Positions 1 through 6,340 are shown, counted from the first letter of the stretch. The stretch: 7,005 nt of DNA from Planctomycetales bacterium (GCA_007127495.1 SKZG01000499.1:1-7005); one strand, 5' to 3'. Program-made: numbers and translations. Notes: a model not told the origin generated them from the letters alone.

Positions 1-1294
1 CGTCCGGGCGTTCCAGCCCGCCGGCCAGGAGCAGGCCTTCGATGCGGATGCGGCTTACGTGCACGTCGCGCAGGGCGTCGACGAGGGCCAGATGCGTGCG
101 GAAGTAGGTCCGTTGGGCGGTGAGCAGGTCGAGGTACCCCAACTCGCCCTGCGTGTAGCCTTCGCGCACGAGCGTCAGGGCGGCGTCGGCGTCGGGGACG
201 ATCGACTCGCGGTATTGGGCTACCGTTTCGCGGGCGTCGAGGTAGTGTTGGAACTCGGCGGCCAACCGGTCGCGCAGGCTCAACTCGACCCGGCGGATTT
301 CCTGCTGCGCCGCCGCTAGTTCGGCCTGGGCCCGGGCGATGTTCCCCTGGTTGCGGTCGAACAGTTGCAGCGGGACGGCCACGCCGACCGTCGTCAGGGT
401 CTCCTCCGCCCCGAAATTGTAACGGACGCCGGCCTCCACCTCGAAGTCGGGGATGCGTCCGGCGCATGCCCGCGAAAGCACCGCCCGCGCACGCTCCATC
501 TCGGCCGCCGCGCGCATTCGCTCGGGGCTTTCGGCAAGCAGCCTGGCCATGGCCGCGTTCCAGTCGAGGTCGTGGTGCTGTTCCTCACCCTGATCCTGGA
601 GGGGCGCCTGGGGCAGGTCGGGCACGCCGGTCACCGCGGCGAGGCTTCGCCATTGGGCACTGAGGGCGTGCCGCCCCTTGTCCAGTTCGAGGCGCGCCGT
701 ATTCGCCTCGATCCGCGTTTCAAGCACATCGACACGACTTACCTCTTTCGCTTCAAATAATCGCTCGGCGGCTCGGAGGCTCTCCCGGCCGATGTCGAGC
801 AGTTGCTCGGAAAGGTCCACGGTCCGCTGGGCCGCCAGCACGCGGTGGGCGGCCACGCGAACGTCGTTGGCCACGCGCAGTCGCTGCATGGCCCACTGGT
901 GCTCGGCGGCGGCGATCTCGCGCCCGACCACTGTCCGGTCCCACTGCAATTTGCCCGCCGTCACAATGCGCTGACCGACGAAGAACCCCTGCTGGCCGGC
1001 CCGCCCGTCATGACCTATCTCCTCGCCTTCGTAGCCGACGACCGGGTTCGGGTACAGGCCCGCTTGCAGGTGTTTGCCGCGCAGCGCCTGGACCCGTCGG
1101 GCGGCCTGCCACAGCGTGGGGTTGTGGGACATCGCCACCTGTTCCAGTTCGGCGACGGTCCAGATTTGAGGCGGCGGCGCCGCTGCCAGCCGGTCGGCCG
1201 CCGTCGCTCCGCTGGCCAGCAGCAGGCCCAGAACGATCGCATGGACCGCTCCTGCCCGCGGCGCAGCCAACTCCCGCAGAATGTTCCCCCCCAA
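1..1294 (-). CDS. CzcC/CusC-like outer-membrane efflux factor (TolC superfamily), 3' end cut by window edge
   Basis: Outer-membrane channel subunit of a tripartite (probably RND heavy-metal) efflux system. 431 codons are visible with no stop. The start is TTG, preceded at 6 nt by a strong AGGAGG (1301-1306), and no in-frame ATG lies near the N-terminus. Residues about 1-32 form a signal peptide (hydrophobic stretch HAIVLGLLLASGATA, cleavage near ATA-AD). The mature part begins WTVAELEQVAMSHNP, the usual opening of an OEP repeat. Family-typical motifs follow: GQRIVTAGK near residues 107-115, VPLQLFDRNQGNIARAQAEL near 317-336 (the 'PL-LFDRNQGNI' signature of CzcC/CusC-type proteins), and EGYTQGELGYLDLLTAQRTY near 388-407. 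The visible end, EGLLLAGGLERPD, is where such proteins usually finish, so few residues are probably missing. It is transcribed away from the second TolC-like gene, and adaptor and pump genes would be expected further left. The family call is firm; the substrate (metal) is inferred from the motif subtype only. Confidence 0.9.
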   Translation of the reverse strand, partial: MGGNILRELAAPRAGAVHAIVLGLLLASGATAADRLAAAPPPQIWTVAELEQVAMSHNPTLWQAARRVQALRGKHLQAGLYPNPVVGYEGEEIGHDGRAGQQGFFVGQRIVTAGKLQWDRTVVGREIAAAEHQWAMQRLRVANDVRVAAHRVLAAQRTVDLSEQLLDIGRESLRAAERLFEAKEVSRVDVLETRIEANTARLELDKGRHALSAQWRSLAAVTGVPDLPQAPLQDQGEEQHHDLDWNAAMARLLAESPERMRAAAEMERARAVLSRACAGRIPDFEVEAGVRYNFGAEETLTTVGVAVPLQLFDRNQGNIARAQAELAAAQQEIRRVELSLRDRLAAEFQHYLDARETVAQYRESIVPDADAALTLVREGYTQGELGYLDLLTAQRTYFRTHLALVDALRDVHVSRIRIEGLLLAGGLERPD

Positions 1295-1300
1295 AACGCC

Positions 1301-1306
1301 CCTCCT
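1301..1306 (-). promoter_or_regulatory. Shine-Dalgarno site deciding the TTG start of the CzcC-like gene
   Basis: On the minus strand this reads AGGAGG, inside GGAAGGAGGGG, six bases before the TTG at 1294-1292. It is the strongest ribosome-binding site in the window. It supports an unusual TTG initiation codon that gives a complete signal peptide. Confidence 0.6.
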
Positions 1307-1356
1307 TCCAGGTTGGTGCCGCCAATGGAACCGCCACCGCGGCGAGACGCGTTTGG

Positions 1357-1362
1357 ATTGTA
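1357..1362 (-). promoter_or_regulatory. Possible -10 element (TACAAT) for the CzcC-like gene
   Basis: The minus strand reads TACAAT, a 5/6 match to the sigma70 -10 box, 62 nt upstream of the TTG start. No recognisable -35 hexamer lies 16-19 nt further upstream (the sequence there is near ATCGCC). This is therefore only a candidate, possibly an activator-dependent promoter. The MITE-like element with its flanking repeat begins immediately beyond the expected -35 position. Confidence 0.25.
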
Positions 1363-1388
1363 TCGGTTGCAGCGACTGGGGCGATTGA

Positions 1389-1396
1389 GGAAATTC
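1389..1396. repeat. Left copy of 8-bp direct repeat GGAAATTC (putative target-site duplication)
   Basis: GGAAATTC directly abuts the left terminal inverted repeat of the MITE-like element and is identical to the copy at 1497-1504. Confidence 0.65.
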
Positions 1397-1496
1397 GGCT
1401 CTTCCGTTTCTAGGTGCAGACAGCCTTGGTTTCAAGGACGGCACACGGCGTGTGCCTACTACGTTAGCGTGGCCTGCACCTAGAAACGGAAGAGCC
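1397..1496. mobile_element. MITE-like 100-bp non-autonomous element with perfect terminal inverted repeats
   Basis: The left terminus (1397-1419) begins GGCTCTTCCGTTTCTAGG. It is the exact reverse complement of the right terminus (1474-1496), giving 23 bp without a mismatch, or 24 if the adjoining base pair 1396/1497 is counted. The element is bracketed by an identical 8-bp direct repeat, GGAAATTC. The 54-bp interior encodes nothing and contains a 17-bp palindrome. Inverted termini, a target-site-like duplication and lack of a transposase together define a MITE. The identical arms and intact duplication suggest recent insertion. Eight-base duplications are made by several IS families, so the parent is not identified. 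The alternative is a long hairpin of regulatory origin, but that would not explain the flanking direct repeat. Confidence 0.75.
1440..1456. repeat. 17-bp palindrome inside the MITE-like element
   Basis: GGCACAC-GGC-GTGTGCC: 7-bp perfect arms around a 3-base centre, followed by TACTAC. It would form a small hairpin in RNA of either strand. From memory, very similar units (a GGCACAC/GTGTGCC palindrome followed by CTACTAC) are common between genes in Pirellulales planctomycetes, so this may be a REP-like unit carried within the element. I cannot check that here. Confidence 0.5.
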
Positions 1497-1504
1497 GGAA
1501 ATTC
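1497..1504. repeat. Right copy of 8-bp direct repeat GGAAATTC (putative target-site duplication)
   Basis: GGAAATTC directly abuts the right terminal inverted repeat of the MITE-like element, in the same orientation as the left copy at 1389-1396. Confidence 0.65.
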
Positions 1505-1535
1505 TCATGTGCCCTGCTCGGCCTATCGCCTGGGG

Positions 1536-1561
1536 CACTTCCAGCAAGCCGGCAGGAAGTG
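1536..1561. repeat. Inverted repeat CACTTCC-N12-GGAAGTG in the divergent promoter region
   Basis: Perfect 7-bp arms (1536-1542 and 1555-1561) are separated by 12 bases, 32 bp to the right of the MITE-like element. The arms and spacing would suit a dimeric regulator's operator or an RNA hairpin. No function can be assigned from sequence alone. Confidence 0.35.
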
Positions 1562-1939
1562 AGCTTGGTTGCGGCGTGTGCTGGCCATCATCATTGTGCG
1601 CATCGTTGACACGTGCGTCGATCAATAATCCCGGGCCAGATTCGCCTGGTGACCGTTTCGCCCCGTTACCAAATGCGTTCAGAAGCGATGCCGCACCCCT
1701 CCGAAGGTGTGCGTCTTGCCAGTTTGGGGTTGGAGGGGCAGGCCGGTCTTGGTATTCTTCGCCCGCGACGCGCGGGGGCGCCGGCGTTCCCGACGCTGAG
1801 CCTGTTCCTTGTCTTTCCGCGATTCCCAATGATCCCACCTCGTTCGATCGATCGCTCCCAAGCGGCGCCGACCTCTCCGTGGACCGTCTGTCCGCGAGCC
1901 CTCAGGGCGGGTTCGGACCGGATCGGTCGGGGTTCGCGG

Positions 1940-3595
1940 GTGCGTCCGCTTCTTGCCATGACACTCGCTGCTGCGGTTCTCGCCCAAGGGGGCGGCTGTG
2001 GCAAATCGTGGGTGGCCGCCCCGCTTCAACCACGGTGGCAAGTGGCAGCGGAACCCCCGGCCGTCGCCGAGGAGGCCGTGGCGGCGGAACCGGCACCCGC
2101 GGAGGAAAGCGACGAATTGTCCGAGGACGGCGCCCCCCGGCAGGCGAACTCCGAGCCGGGCGCTTCCGCGGTTCCCGCGAGGTTGTCCCTGGAGGAAGCC
2201 GTTTTCCTTGCCTTGCAGCGTAACCGGAGCCTCCGCGTTCAGCAGTTCCAGCCTCGCATTGCGGGCACGTTCCAAGCCCTGGAGCAGGCAGCGTTCGACC
2301 CGGTGCTCTACGCCCGATACGACACAACCCGCGACTACTACCGCGAAACCATTCCCCGGCTGGAGCACCAATACCGCCAACTGGGCGAGGACGTGTTCGA
2401 GTTCGGCGCGTGGCGGCAGCTTCCCTCGGGCACGCGGGTGGACGCGTCGGCGAAGGCGTGGCGGGAAGACGATACGCCCGACGTGGGCCAGAACGTGAGC
2501 CGGGTGGGGCTCAGCTTCACGCAAGCCCTTCTGCGCGGCCGCGACACGGGCGCCAACCTGGCGCGCGTCGACCGCGCCCGCATCGACGTGCTGGCCTCCG
2601 AGTACGAGCTGCGCGGGTTCGCGGAATTCCTCGTGGCCGAGGTGGAATCGACCTACTGGGATTGCCGGCTGGCCCAATCGAAGGTCGCCATTCTGAACGA
2701 ATCACTCGAACTGGCGCGTCGCCAGTTGCACGAGACCGACCAACGGATCGAGGCGGGCGTGCTGCCGCGCACCGAACGGTTCGCCGCCGAGGCCGAGGTG
2801 GCGTTGCGCGAGCAGGCCCTGATCGACGCCGAGAGCCAACGCGACGTCGCCCAACTGAAGCTGGGGCGGCTGCTCGACGCCATGCCGGGCGACGGGGCGC
2901 CCCGGGAGGTCGAACTGCTGACGCCCATGGGGGCGGCCCTCGCCCCGCTCGATCCCCCGCAGGAGCACGCCGACCTGGCCGTGGCGCTGCGGCCCGACGT
3001 GAACGAGGCGCGAGCGCGGGCGCGCCAACGCAGCCTCGACGTGGTGGAAACGCGCGACGGGCTCCTGCCGCAACTCGACCTGTTCGTGCGGCTGGGCAAG
3101 ACCGGCTACGCCGATTCGTTCGGCCGATCGGCGGGCAACCTGGGCAGGAACGGCTACGACGTGTTCGCCGGTCTGCACTACGAGTTCCCTCCGGCGAATC
3201 GTGCCGCCCGGGCCGGCTACGAGGCCGCCGACTTGCGCCACAACCAGGCGCATCGCGCGGTGCAGAACCTGGAGCAACTCGTCCAGTTGGACGTGCGTAC
3301 CGCCTATGTCGAGGTGCGCCGCGCGCAGCGTCAAATCGACGCGGTTGCCACAACCGTAGACCTTCAGCGCAAGACGCTCGAGGCCGAGCAGGCCAAGTTC
3401 CGCGCCGGCGAGTCGACCAGCATCCTCGTCGCCCAGGCCCAACGCGACCTGCTGGCCAGCGAACTCGAACAGGTCGAGGCGCTGGTGGGACTCCGCAAGG
3501 CCATGATCGATCTCTATCGCCTCGAAGGCTCGCTGCTGATCCGCCGCGGCATTGCCGCGCCCGGCCGGGTCATGCGCGCCGAAGCGGACGGCTGA
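1940..3595 (+). CDS. TolC-family outer-membrane efflux protein, probable lipoprotein
   Basis: Outer-membrane channel protein of a tripartite efflux or secretion system. From the GTG at 1940 it is 551 aa. MRPLLAMTLAAAVLAQGGGC forms a short signal ending at Cys20, a plausible though non-canonical lipobox (Gly at -3). An Ala/Pro/Glu-rich low-complexity stretch spans about residues 38-79. The first OEP repeat opens LSLEEAVFLALQRNRSLRVQQ near residue 82. The second begins near RPDVNEARARARQRSLDVVETRDGLLPQLDL. The C-terminal helix carries KFRAGESTSILVAQAQRDLLASELEQ and LYRLEGSLLIRRGI, typical of the family. The frame is open to an ATG at 1829 (588 aa) and to 1613 (660 aa). I prefer GTG because it puts the hydrophobic signal at the N-terminus, but no good Shine-Dalgarno supports any of the three starts. 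It differs clearly from the CzcC-like protein to its left. The adaptor at 6418, on the same strand beyond the restriction-modification cassette, is its likely partner. Confidence 0.9.
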   Translation: MRPLLAMTLAAAVLAQGGGCGKSWVAAPLQPRWQVAAEPPAVAEEAVAAEPAPAEESDELSEDGAPRQANSEPGASAVPARLSLEEAVFLALQRNRSLRVQQFQPRIAGTFQALEQAAFDPVLYARYDTTRDYYRETIPRLEHQYRQLGEDVFEFGAWRQLPSGTRVDASAKAWREDDTPDVGQNVSRVGLSFTQALLRGRDTGANLARVDRARIDVLASEYELRGFAEFLVAEVESTYWDCRLAQSKVAILNESLELARRQLHETDQRIEAGVLPRTERFAAEAEVALREQALIDAESQRDVAQLKLGRLLDAMPGDGAPREVELLTPMGAALAPLDPPQEHADLAVALRPDVNEARARARQRSLDVVETRDGLLPQLDLFVRLGKTGYADSFGRSAGNLGRNGYDVFAGLHYEFPPANRAARAGYEAADLRHNQAHRAVQNLEQLVQLDVRTAYVEVRRAQRQIDAVATTVDLQRKTLEAEQAKFRAGESTSILVAQAQRDLLASELEQVEALVGLRKAMIDLYRLEGSLLIRRGIAAPGRVMRAEADG

Positions 3596-3617
3596 CCCGG
3601 CGCCGGGCCTTCGGCCC
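3596..3617. terminator. GC-rich palindromes after the TolC-like gene, possible weak terminator
   Basis: Immediately after the stop codon comes a perfect 12-bp palindrome (CCCGGCGCCGGG, 3596-3607). It overlaps a hairpin, GGGCC-TTC-GGCCC (3605-3617). No T-tract follows on either strand, so intrinsic termination is uncertain. It lies in the 190-bp spacer between convergent genes and could serve both. The rest of the spacer (3618-3785) shows nothing recognisable. Confidence 0.3.
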
Positions 3618-3785
3618 ACGGCCTCGCAAACTAATAGACCACATGGCCTCCTTGCTGGTGAGAACCCTAGGCGATTCCTCTAGCCGCAAACCACGACCGA
3701 GTGCCGTACGCGAAGGTGTGAGGAATTGTGTGTTCGAGCGTCGCAGCAATGTTATGACTTCCCGGACAGCCCTTTCGTGCGACAG

Positions 3786-4943
3786 CTACAGGGCAATCAC
3801 GCGCTGCAGAAACTGGCCTGCCTCCGCCGCATCAATCGAACACTGAGGCTTTTCGATCAAGTCATTGATAGCCGCACCTTCAAACTGCGTGACACCGCGC
3901 GAATTCCGACCCGACCAGTGCTTCAGTAGAATCGTCGCTCGCAAGAGTTTCTCTTGAAACATCGATACCAAGACGGTGTTCACGATCTTACCCGGATCGA
4001 CACCAACAAAGTAGAGCATGAAAACCGACCGGGAGTTCGCCAAGAACTCAAGCATCTTGTCGAGATTGTATGCCTTGGGATTCGAACTGAGTATCATGAT
4101 CTTCATCTTCACGTCCGTCTCGGTATCATAAACCGGGAAGATGCGGGTGTAGTCGCCGAGCGTGTATTCGGTCTTGAATCTTGGAATGCCTCTGTTGCCA
4201 GCTTTCAAAGCGGCGACGAGTTCCTGTCGCAGCACTTCATCTTCTCCAGCGATCAGGTACTCAATCACTCGACCTCGGACGTTGCCATTCTCGATGAGGG
4301 CTGCCAATAGTATTTCAGAACGGAACCGATTTACCTGAGCATCCAATTCTGCTTTCAGGACTGCCCAATCTTCCGAGCCAATGAACCGCGCGGCTCGTTC
4401 CGGTGCCGCAAGAATCACCGGTGCGACCGCGTCACTGACAGTAAACTTGACCCCTGTGGGAGAAATGTTGGTGGTTGCTTCCACGAGGCGAACGAGGTTG
4501 CCTTCAAAGCCGACTCCAACATGAATCGGGAACAACCTCTCGAAGTTGTCAGGCATGTTGGCAACTCCTTCAAATGCCGGAACAATGTCGGAGATGTTGA
4601 AGCTGCCGCGAATGTTGTTTTCTCGCAACTGCTGGGAACTGTGGCTGATCTTCTTGAGGAATGTGGTGTTTGCGAGGAAACAGTGGTTGACCTTCTCGGT
4701 CACCAAGCAAACGACGAACGGCCGATCATCATATTTCTGAAGCCTTGACAGAGATGCAACGGTATTGCTGGCCGCTCTCTTCGCGGCGGAACTAAACCGA
4801 ATGGCGAAGTCGGCACAATAATAGACAGACCTATCTTTCGTCAGCGCGAACGCTTCGAAGACGATACGAGCCAACCGGCCCTTGTCGTCGATCCCGTCGT
4901 TGGCTTTGATCAGAGCCAGGAGTTTCTGGAGGGCGTCACTCAT
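3786..4943 (-). CDS. Putative type II restriction endonuclease, PD-(D/E)XK-like
   Basis: Predicted to cut DNA at the site protected by the methyltransferase encoded just upstream. 385 aa, cytoplasmic, with no signal peptide or membrane segment. The ATG overlaps the methyltransferase stop by one base (TAATG), so the two are co-transcribed and translation is probably coupled. I do not recognise the family by name. The main functional clue besides context is in the C-terminal half: LGDYTRIFPVYDTETDVKMKIMIL (first half residues 262-271, DVK at 277-279). Its D264-x12-D277-V-K279 arrangement fits a PD-(D/E)XK active site, with E228 in GRVIEYLIAG as a possible further acidic residue. From memory the spacing resembles that of HincII-type enzymes. 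The N-terminal half (for example YYCADFAIRFS, LQKYDDRPFVVCLVT, FLANTTFLKKISHSSQQL) has no motif I can name. Base composition is markedly less GC-rich than the flanking efflux genes, consistent with transfer. The gene looks intact. The restriction call rests mainly on position plus this motif. Confidence 0.72.
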   Translation of the reverse strand: MSDALQKLLALIKANDGIDDKGRLARIVFEAFALTKDRSVYYCADFAIRFSSAAKRAASNTVASLSRLQKYDDRPFVVCLVTEKVNHCFLANTTFLKKISHSSQQLRENNIRGSFNISDIVPAFEGVANMPDNFERLFPIHVGVGFEGNLVRLVEATTNISPTGVKFTVSDAVAPVILAAPERAARFIGSEDWAVLKAELDAQVNRFRSEILLAALIENGNVRGRVIEYLIAGEDEVLRQELVAALKAGNRGIPRFKTEYTLGDYTRIFPVYDTETDVKMKIMILSSNPKAYNLDKMLEFLANSRSVFMLYFVGVDPGKIVNTVLVSMFQEKLLRATILLKHWSGRNSRGVTQFEGAAINDLIEKPQCSIDAAEAGQFLQRVIAL

Positions 4944-5926
4944 TAAAACAACCCCATTGGGCTATTCGCCCCGGTTTTGCGGGTCTTCTGCGGCTTCTGG
5001 TCGGGCAAACTGTTTCTCTCCCAAAAGACACCGTCCGAGTATCCCTGGATGCTGGCGTCGGCCTCAGCGAGCTTGAGGCGTTTTAACGTCCAGCAGCAGT
5101 AGTCTCGGTCCATTTCGACGCCGGAATACTGGCGGCCCAGTTTCTTGGCCACAACGGCCGTCGTCCCACTGCCGAGAAACGGATCGAATATGACATCCCG
5201 AGGACGGGAACTTGCCAGAATCAGTTTTGCGACCAACTTCTCAGGCTTCTGCGTGGGGTGGTCAGTATTCTCGGGCATGGACCAGAAGGGGACGGTAATG
5301 TCCGACCAAATATTCGACGGATGGGTGAGCCGATAGTTCCCATTCTGGGACTCTTCCCAATCCTTTGGTTCGCCATTGCCCGTGCGGTAGGGCGCGAGGA
5401 CGCGCCTTTTCAGTTTCACAGCCTCGACATCGAAGTAGTAGTCGTCGCCGACGGTGCAGAACCAAATATCTTCGGTGTTATTTTTCCAGTTCGCCTTCGC
5501 TCCGCGACCTTTCTCTCTCTCCCACGTAATGCGATTTCGTACTCGAAAATATTTGCCGAGAACCGGAAAAATCAGCGTAGACGTCTGCCAGTCACTGCAA
5601 GCATACACCGTGGCTGTTGGCCGGAGTAAGGGCATAAGCGAGGATAGGACGCCATCAAACCACGTCCGGTACTTCTCGGCGTCCTTCGCCCGAAAGACTT
5701 GGCCATTGTAGTTCTTCGTCAGGTTGTAGGGCGGGTCGAGAATCACGAGATCCGCGAGTGACGGCGGAAGAAGGCGGTGAACGTCGTGAAAATCTTGATG
5801 GATGACCCGCCCGATGACCTCTTCGGGGCGAGCGGGAGCGGCGAGACGCAGCAACTCCGAGGCAAACGTCGCCAACTCCGTGTCGCTACAAGCAAGCGTT
5901 CGATTGCGTCGCGCTCGTTCCTTCAT
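4943..5926 (-). CDS. Beta-class site-specific DNA methyltransferase (N6_N4_Mtase family), modification subunit
   Basis: S-adenosylmethionine-dependent methylation of DNA bases, protecting host sites from the adjoining endonuclease. 327 aa from the ATG at 5926, which has AGGAG 5 nt upstream (5932-5936). Catalytic motif IV is DPPYNL at residues 64-69. A central segment, ITWEREKGRGAKANWKN (133-149), and a variable, probably target-recognising region (about 160-215) follow. Then come HPTQKPEKLVAKLI (223-236, motif X region) and FDPFLGSGTTAVVAKKLGR (247-265, the SAM-binding FxGxG motif I). The order IV, target region, X, I defines the beta class. DPPY favours N6-adenine, but N4-cytosine cannot be excluded. 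The frame stays open upstream to an ATG at 6127, but that extension crosses a promoter-like site and lacks family similarity, so I reject it. The C-terminus is Lys/Pro-rich. It is first in the operon, so the methylase is made before the nuclease. Its recognition sequence is unknown. Confidence 0.93.
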   Translation of the reverse strand: MKERARRNRTLACSDTELATFASELLRLAAPARPEEVIGRVIHQDFHDVHRLLPPSLADLVILDPPYNLTKNYNGQVFRAKDAEKYRTWFDGVLSSLMPLLRPTATVYACSDWQTSTLIFPVLGKYFRVRNRITWEREKGRGAKANWKNNTEDIWFCTVGDDYYFDVEAVKLKRRVLAPYRTGNGEPKDWEESQNGNYRLTHPSNIWSDITVPFWSMPENTDHPTQKPEKLVAKLILASSRPRDVIFDPFLGSGTTAVVAKKLGRQYSGVEMDRDYCCWTLKRLKLAEADASIQGYSDGVFWERNSLPDQKPQKTRKTGANSPMGLF

Positions 5927-5931
5927 CACGA

Positions 5932-5936
5932 CTCCT
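5932..5936 (-). promoter_or_regulatory. Shine-Dalgarno site (AGGAG) deciding the methyltransferase start
   Basis: The minus strand reads AGGAG five bases before the ATG at 5926-5924. It favours a 327-aa protein over the longer open frame. A GTG sits directly upstream of the ATG and is a possible alternative start differing by one residue. Confidence 0.55.
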
Positions 5937-6029
5937 GCAGGTTTGTTCTTAGCTGACCAATGGATTACCTGGAGACTACGGCGTTGCAGCCGAACACGCA
6001 CGCAGTCGGTCGTTGTTGCTGCAGAACTG

Positions 6030-6058
6030 ACCCTAGATAGGAATAAGCGGGAAGTCAA
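6030..6058 (-). promoter_or_regulatory. Sigma70-like promoter for the restriction-modification operon
   Basis: The minus strand reads TTGACT (6058-6053), a 17-base spacer, then TAGGGT (6035-6030). The -35 matches consensus at five of six bases and the spacing is ideal. The -10 keeps the conserved TA at its start and final T only. It would give a leader of about 95-100 nt before the methyltransferase ATG. No second copy of this promoter and no controller-protein gene are seen near it. Confidence 0.5.
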
Positions 6059-6340
6059 GGGGGGTGTGCGTGAGTCCTGTCGAGGGAAGAGAAGGCGCCA
6101 GCTACCAACGCACGGGGTAAGCGGCATCGCGCTGGAGCTGTTGGCCTGTCCCTTGGGCGGAGCGTCGGATTGATGCCGAACGCGCTTGTTGTGAAGGCAA
6201 TCCCGTTAGCGTCGCCGAACGCACAACCGGCCGAGTGGCGTTCTGGCCGGTGTTCTTCGACTCCACTGACCATCGCCCACGGCTGGGCGGATGCTTCCGC
6301 ACTGGAAACGCCACCACCCACCGTGCGTGCGTTGAGGAAT

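Larger units (their letters stand above)
1295..1939. other. Divergent intergenic region between two outer-membrane efflux genes
   Basis: These 645 bases separate the start codons of two divergently transcribed TolC-superfamily genes. The region holds the ribosome-binding site and a -10-like box for the left gene, a 100-bp MITE-like element, and an inverted repeat at 1536-1561. The plus-strand frame of the right-hand gene is open back to 1613, but that extension has no signal-peptide or domain character, so I treat 1613-1939 as leader. A TTGACA occurs at 1606-1611, but no -10 box follows at 16-18 bases, so I do not call a promoter for the right gene. No other gene is seen. Confidence 0.6.

Noticed and set aside
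1008..1337. Two short minus-strand frames starting with ATG near the 5' end of the CzcC-like gene
   Set aside because: They are in other frames than the one encoding the signal peptide and OEP motifs, and consist of Arg/Pro/Gly-rich shadow translation.
1396..1497. Reading the long inverted repeat simply as a transcription terminator
   Set aside because: It lies upstream of both flanking genes, has no T-tract and a 54-base loop, and is bracketed by an 8-bp direct repeat, which fits a transposable element better.
1606..1611. TTGACA as a -35 box for the TolC-like gene
   Set aside because: The only AT-rich -10-like sequence (AATAAT) is 12 bases downstream, too close. At 16-18 bases the sequence is tcccgg-like.
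1613..1939. N-terminal extension of the TolC-like protein from ATG 1613
   Set aside because: The extra 109 residues lack signal, domain or repeat character and bury the hydrophobic signal segment. They are likely open only because of high GC content.
2410..3846. 478-aa plus-strand open frame overlapping the TolC-like gene, and long antisense frames at 1679-3619
   Set aside because: Arg/Ala/Gly/Pro-rich shadows of a clear TolC-family gene, typical of GC-rich coding DNA.
5927..6127. N-terminal extension of the methyltransferase from ATG 6127
   Set aside because: It would run through a TTGACT-N17-TAGGGT promoter and shows no methyltransferase-like sequence. ATG 5926 has AGGAG at good spacing.
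6174..6230. Integron attC-like look of the sequence around 6174-6230 (AACAAGCGCG on the minus strand)
   Set aside because: No matching GTTRRRY box or symmetrical inner arms are found at the right distance, and there is no integrase or cassette array.
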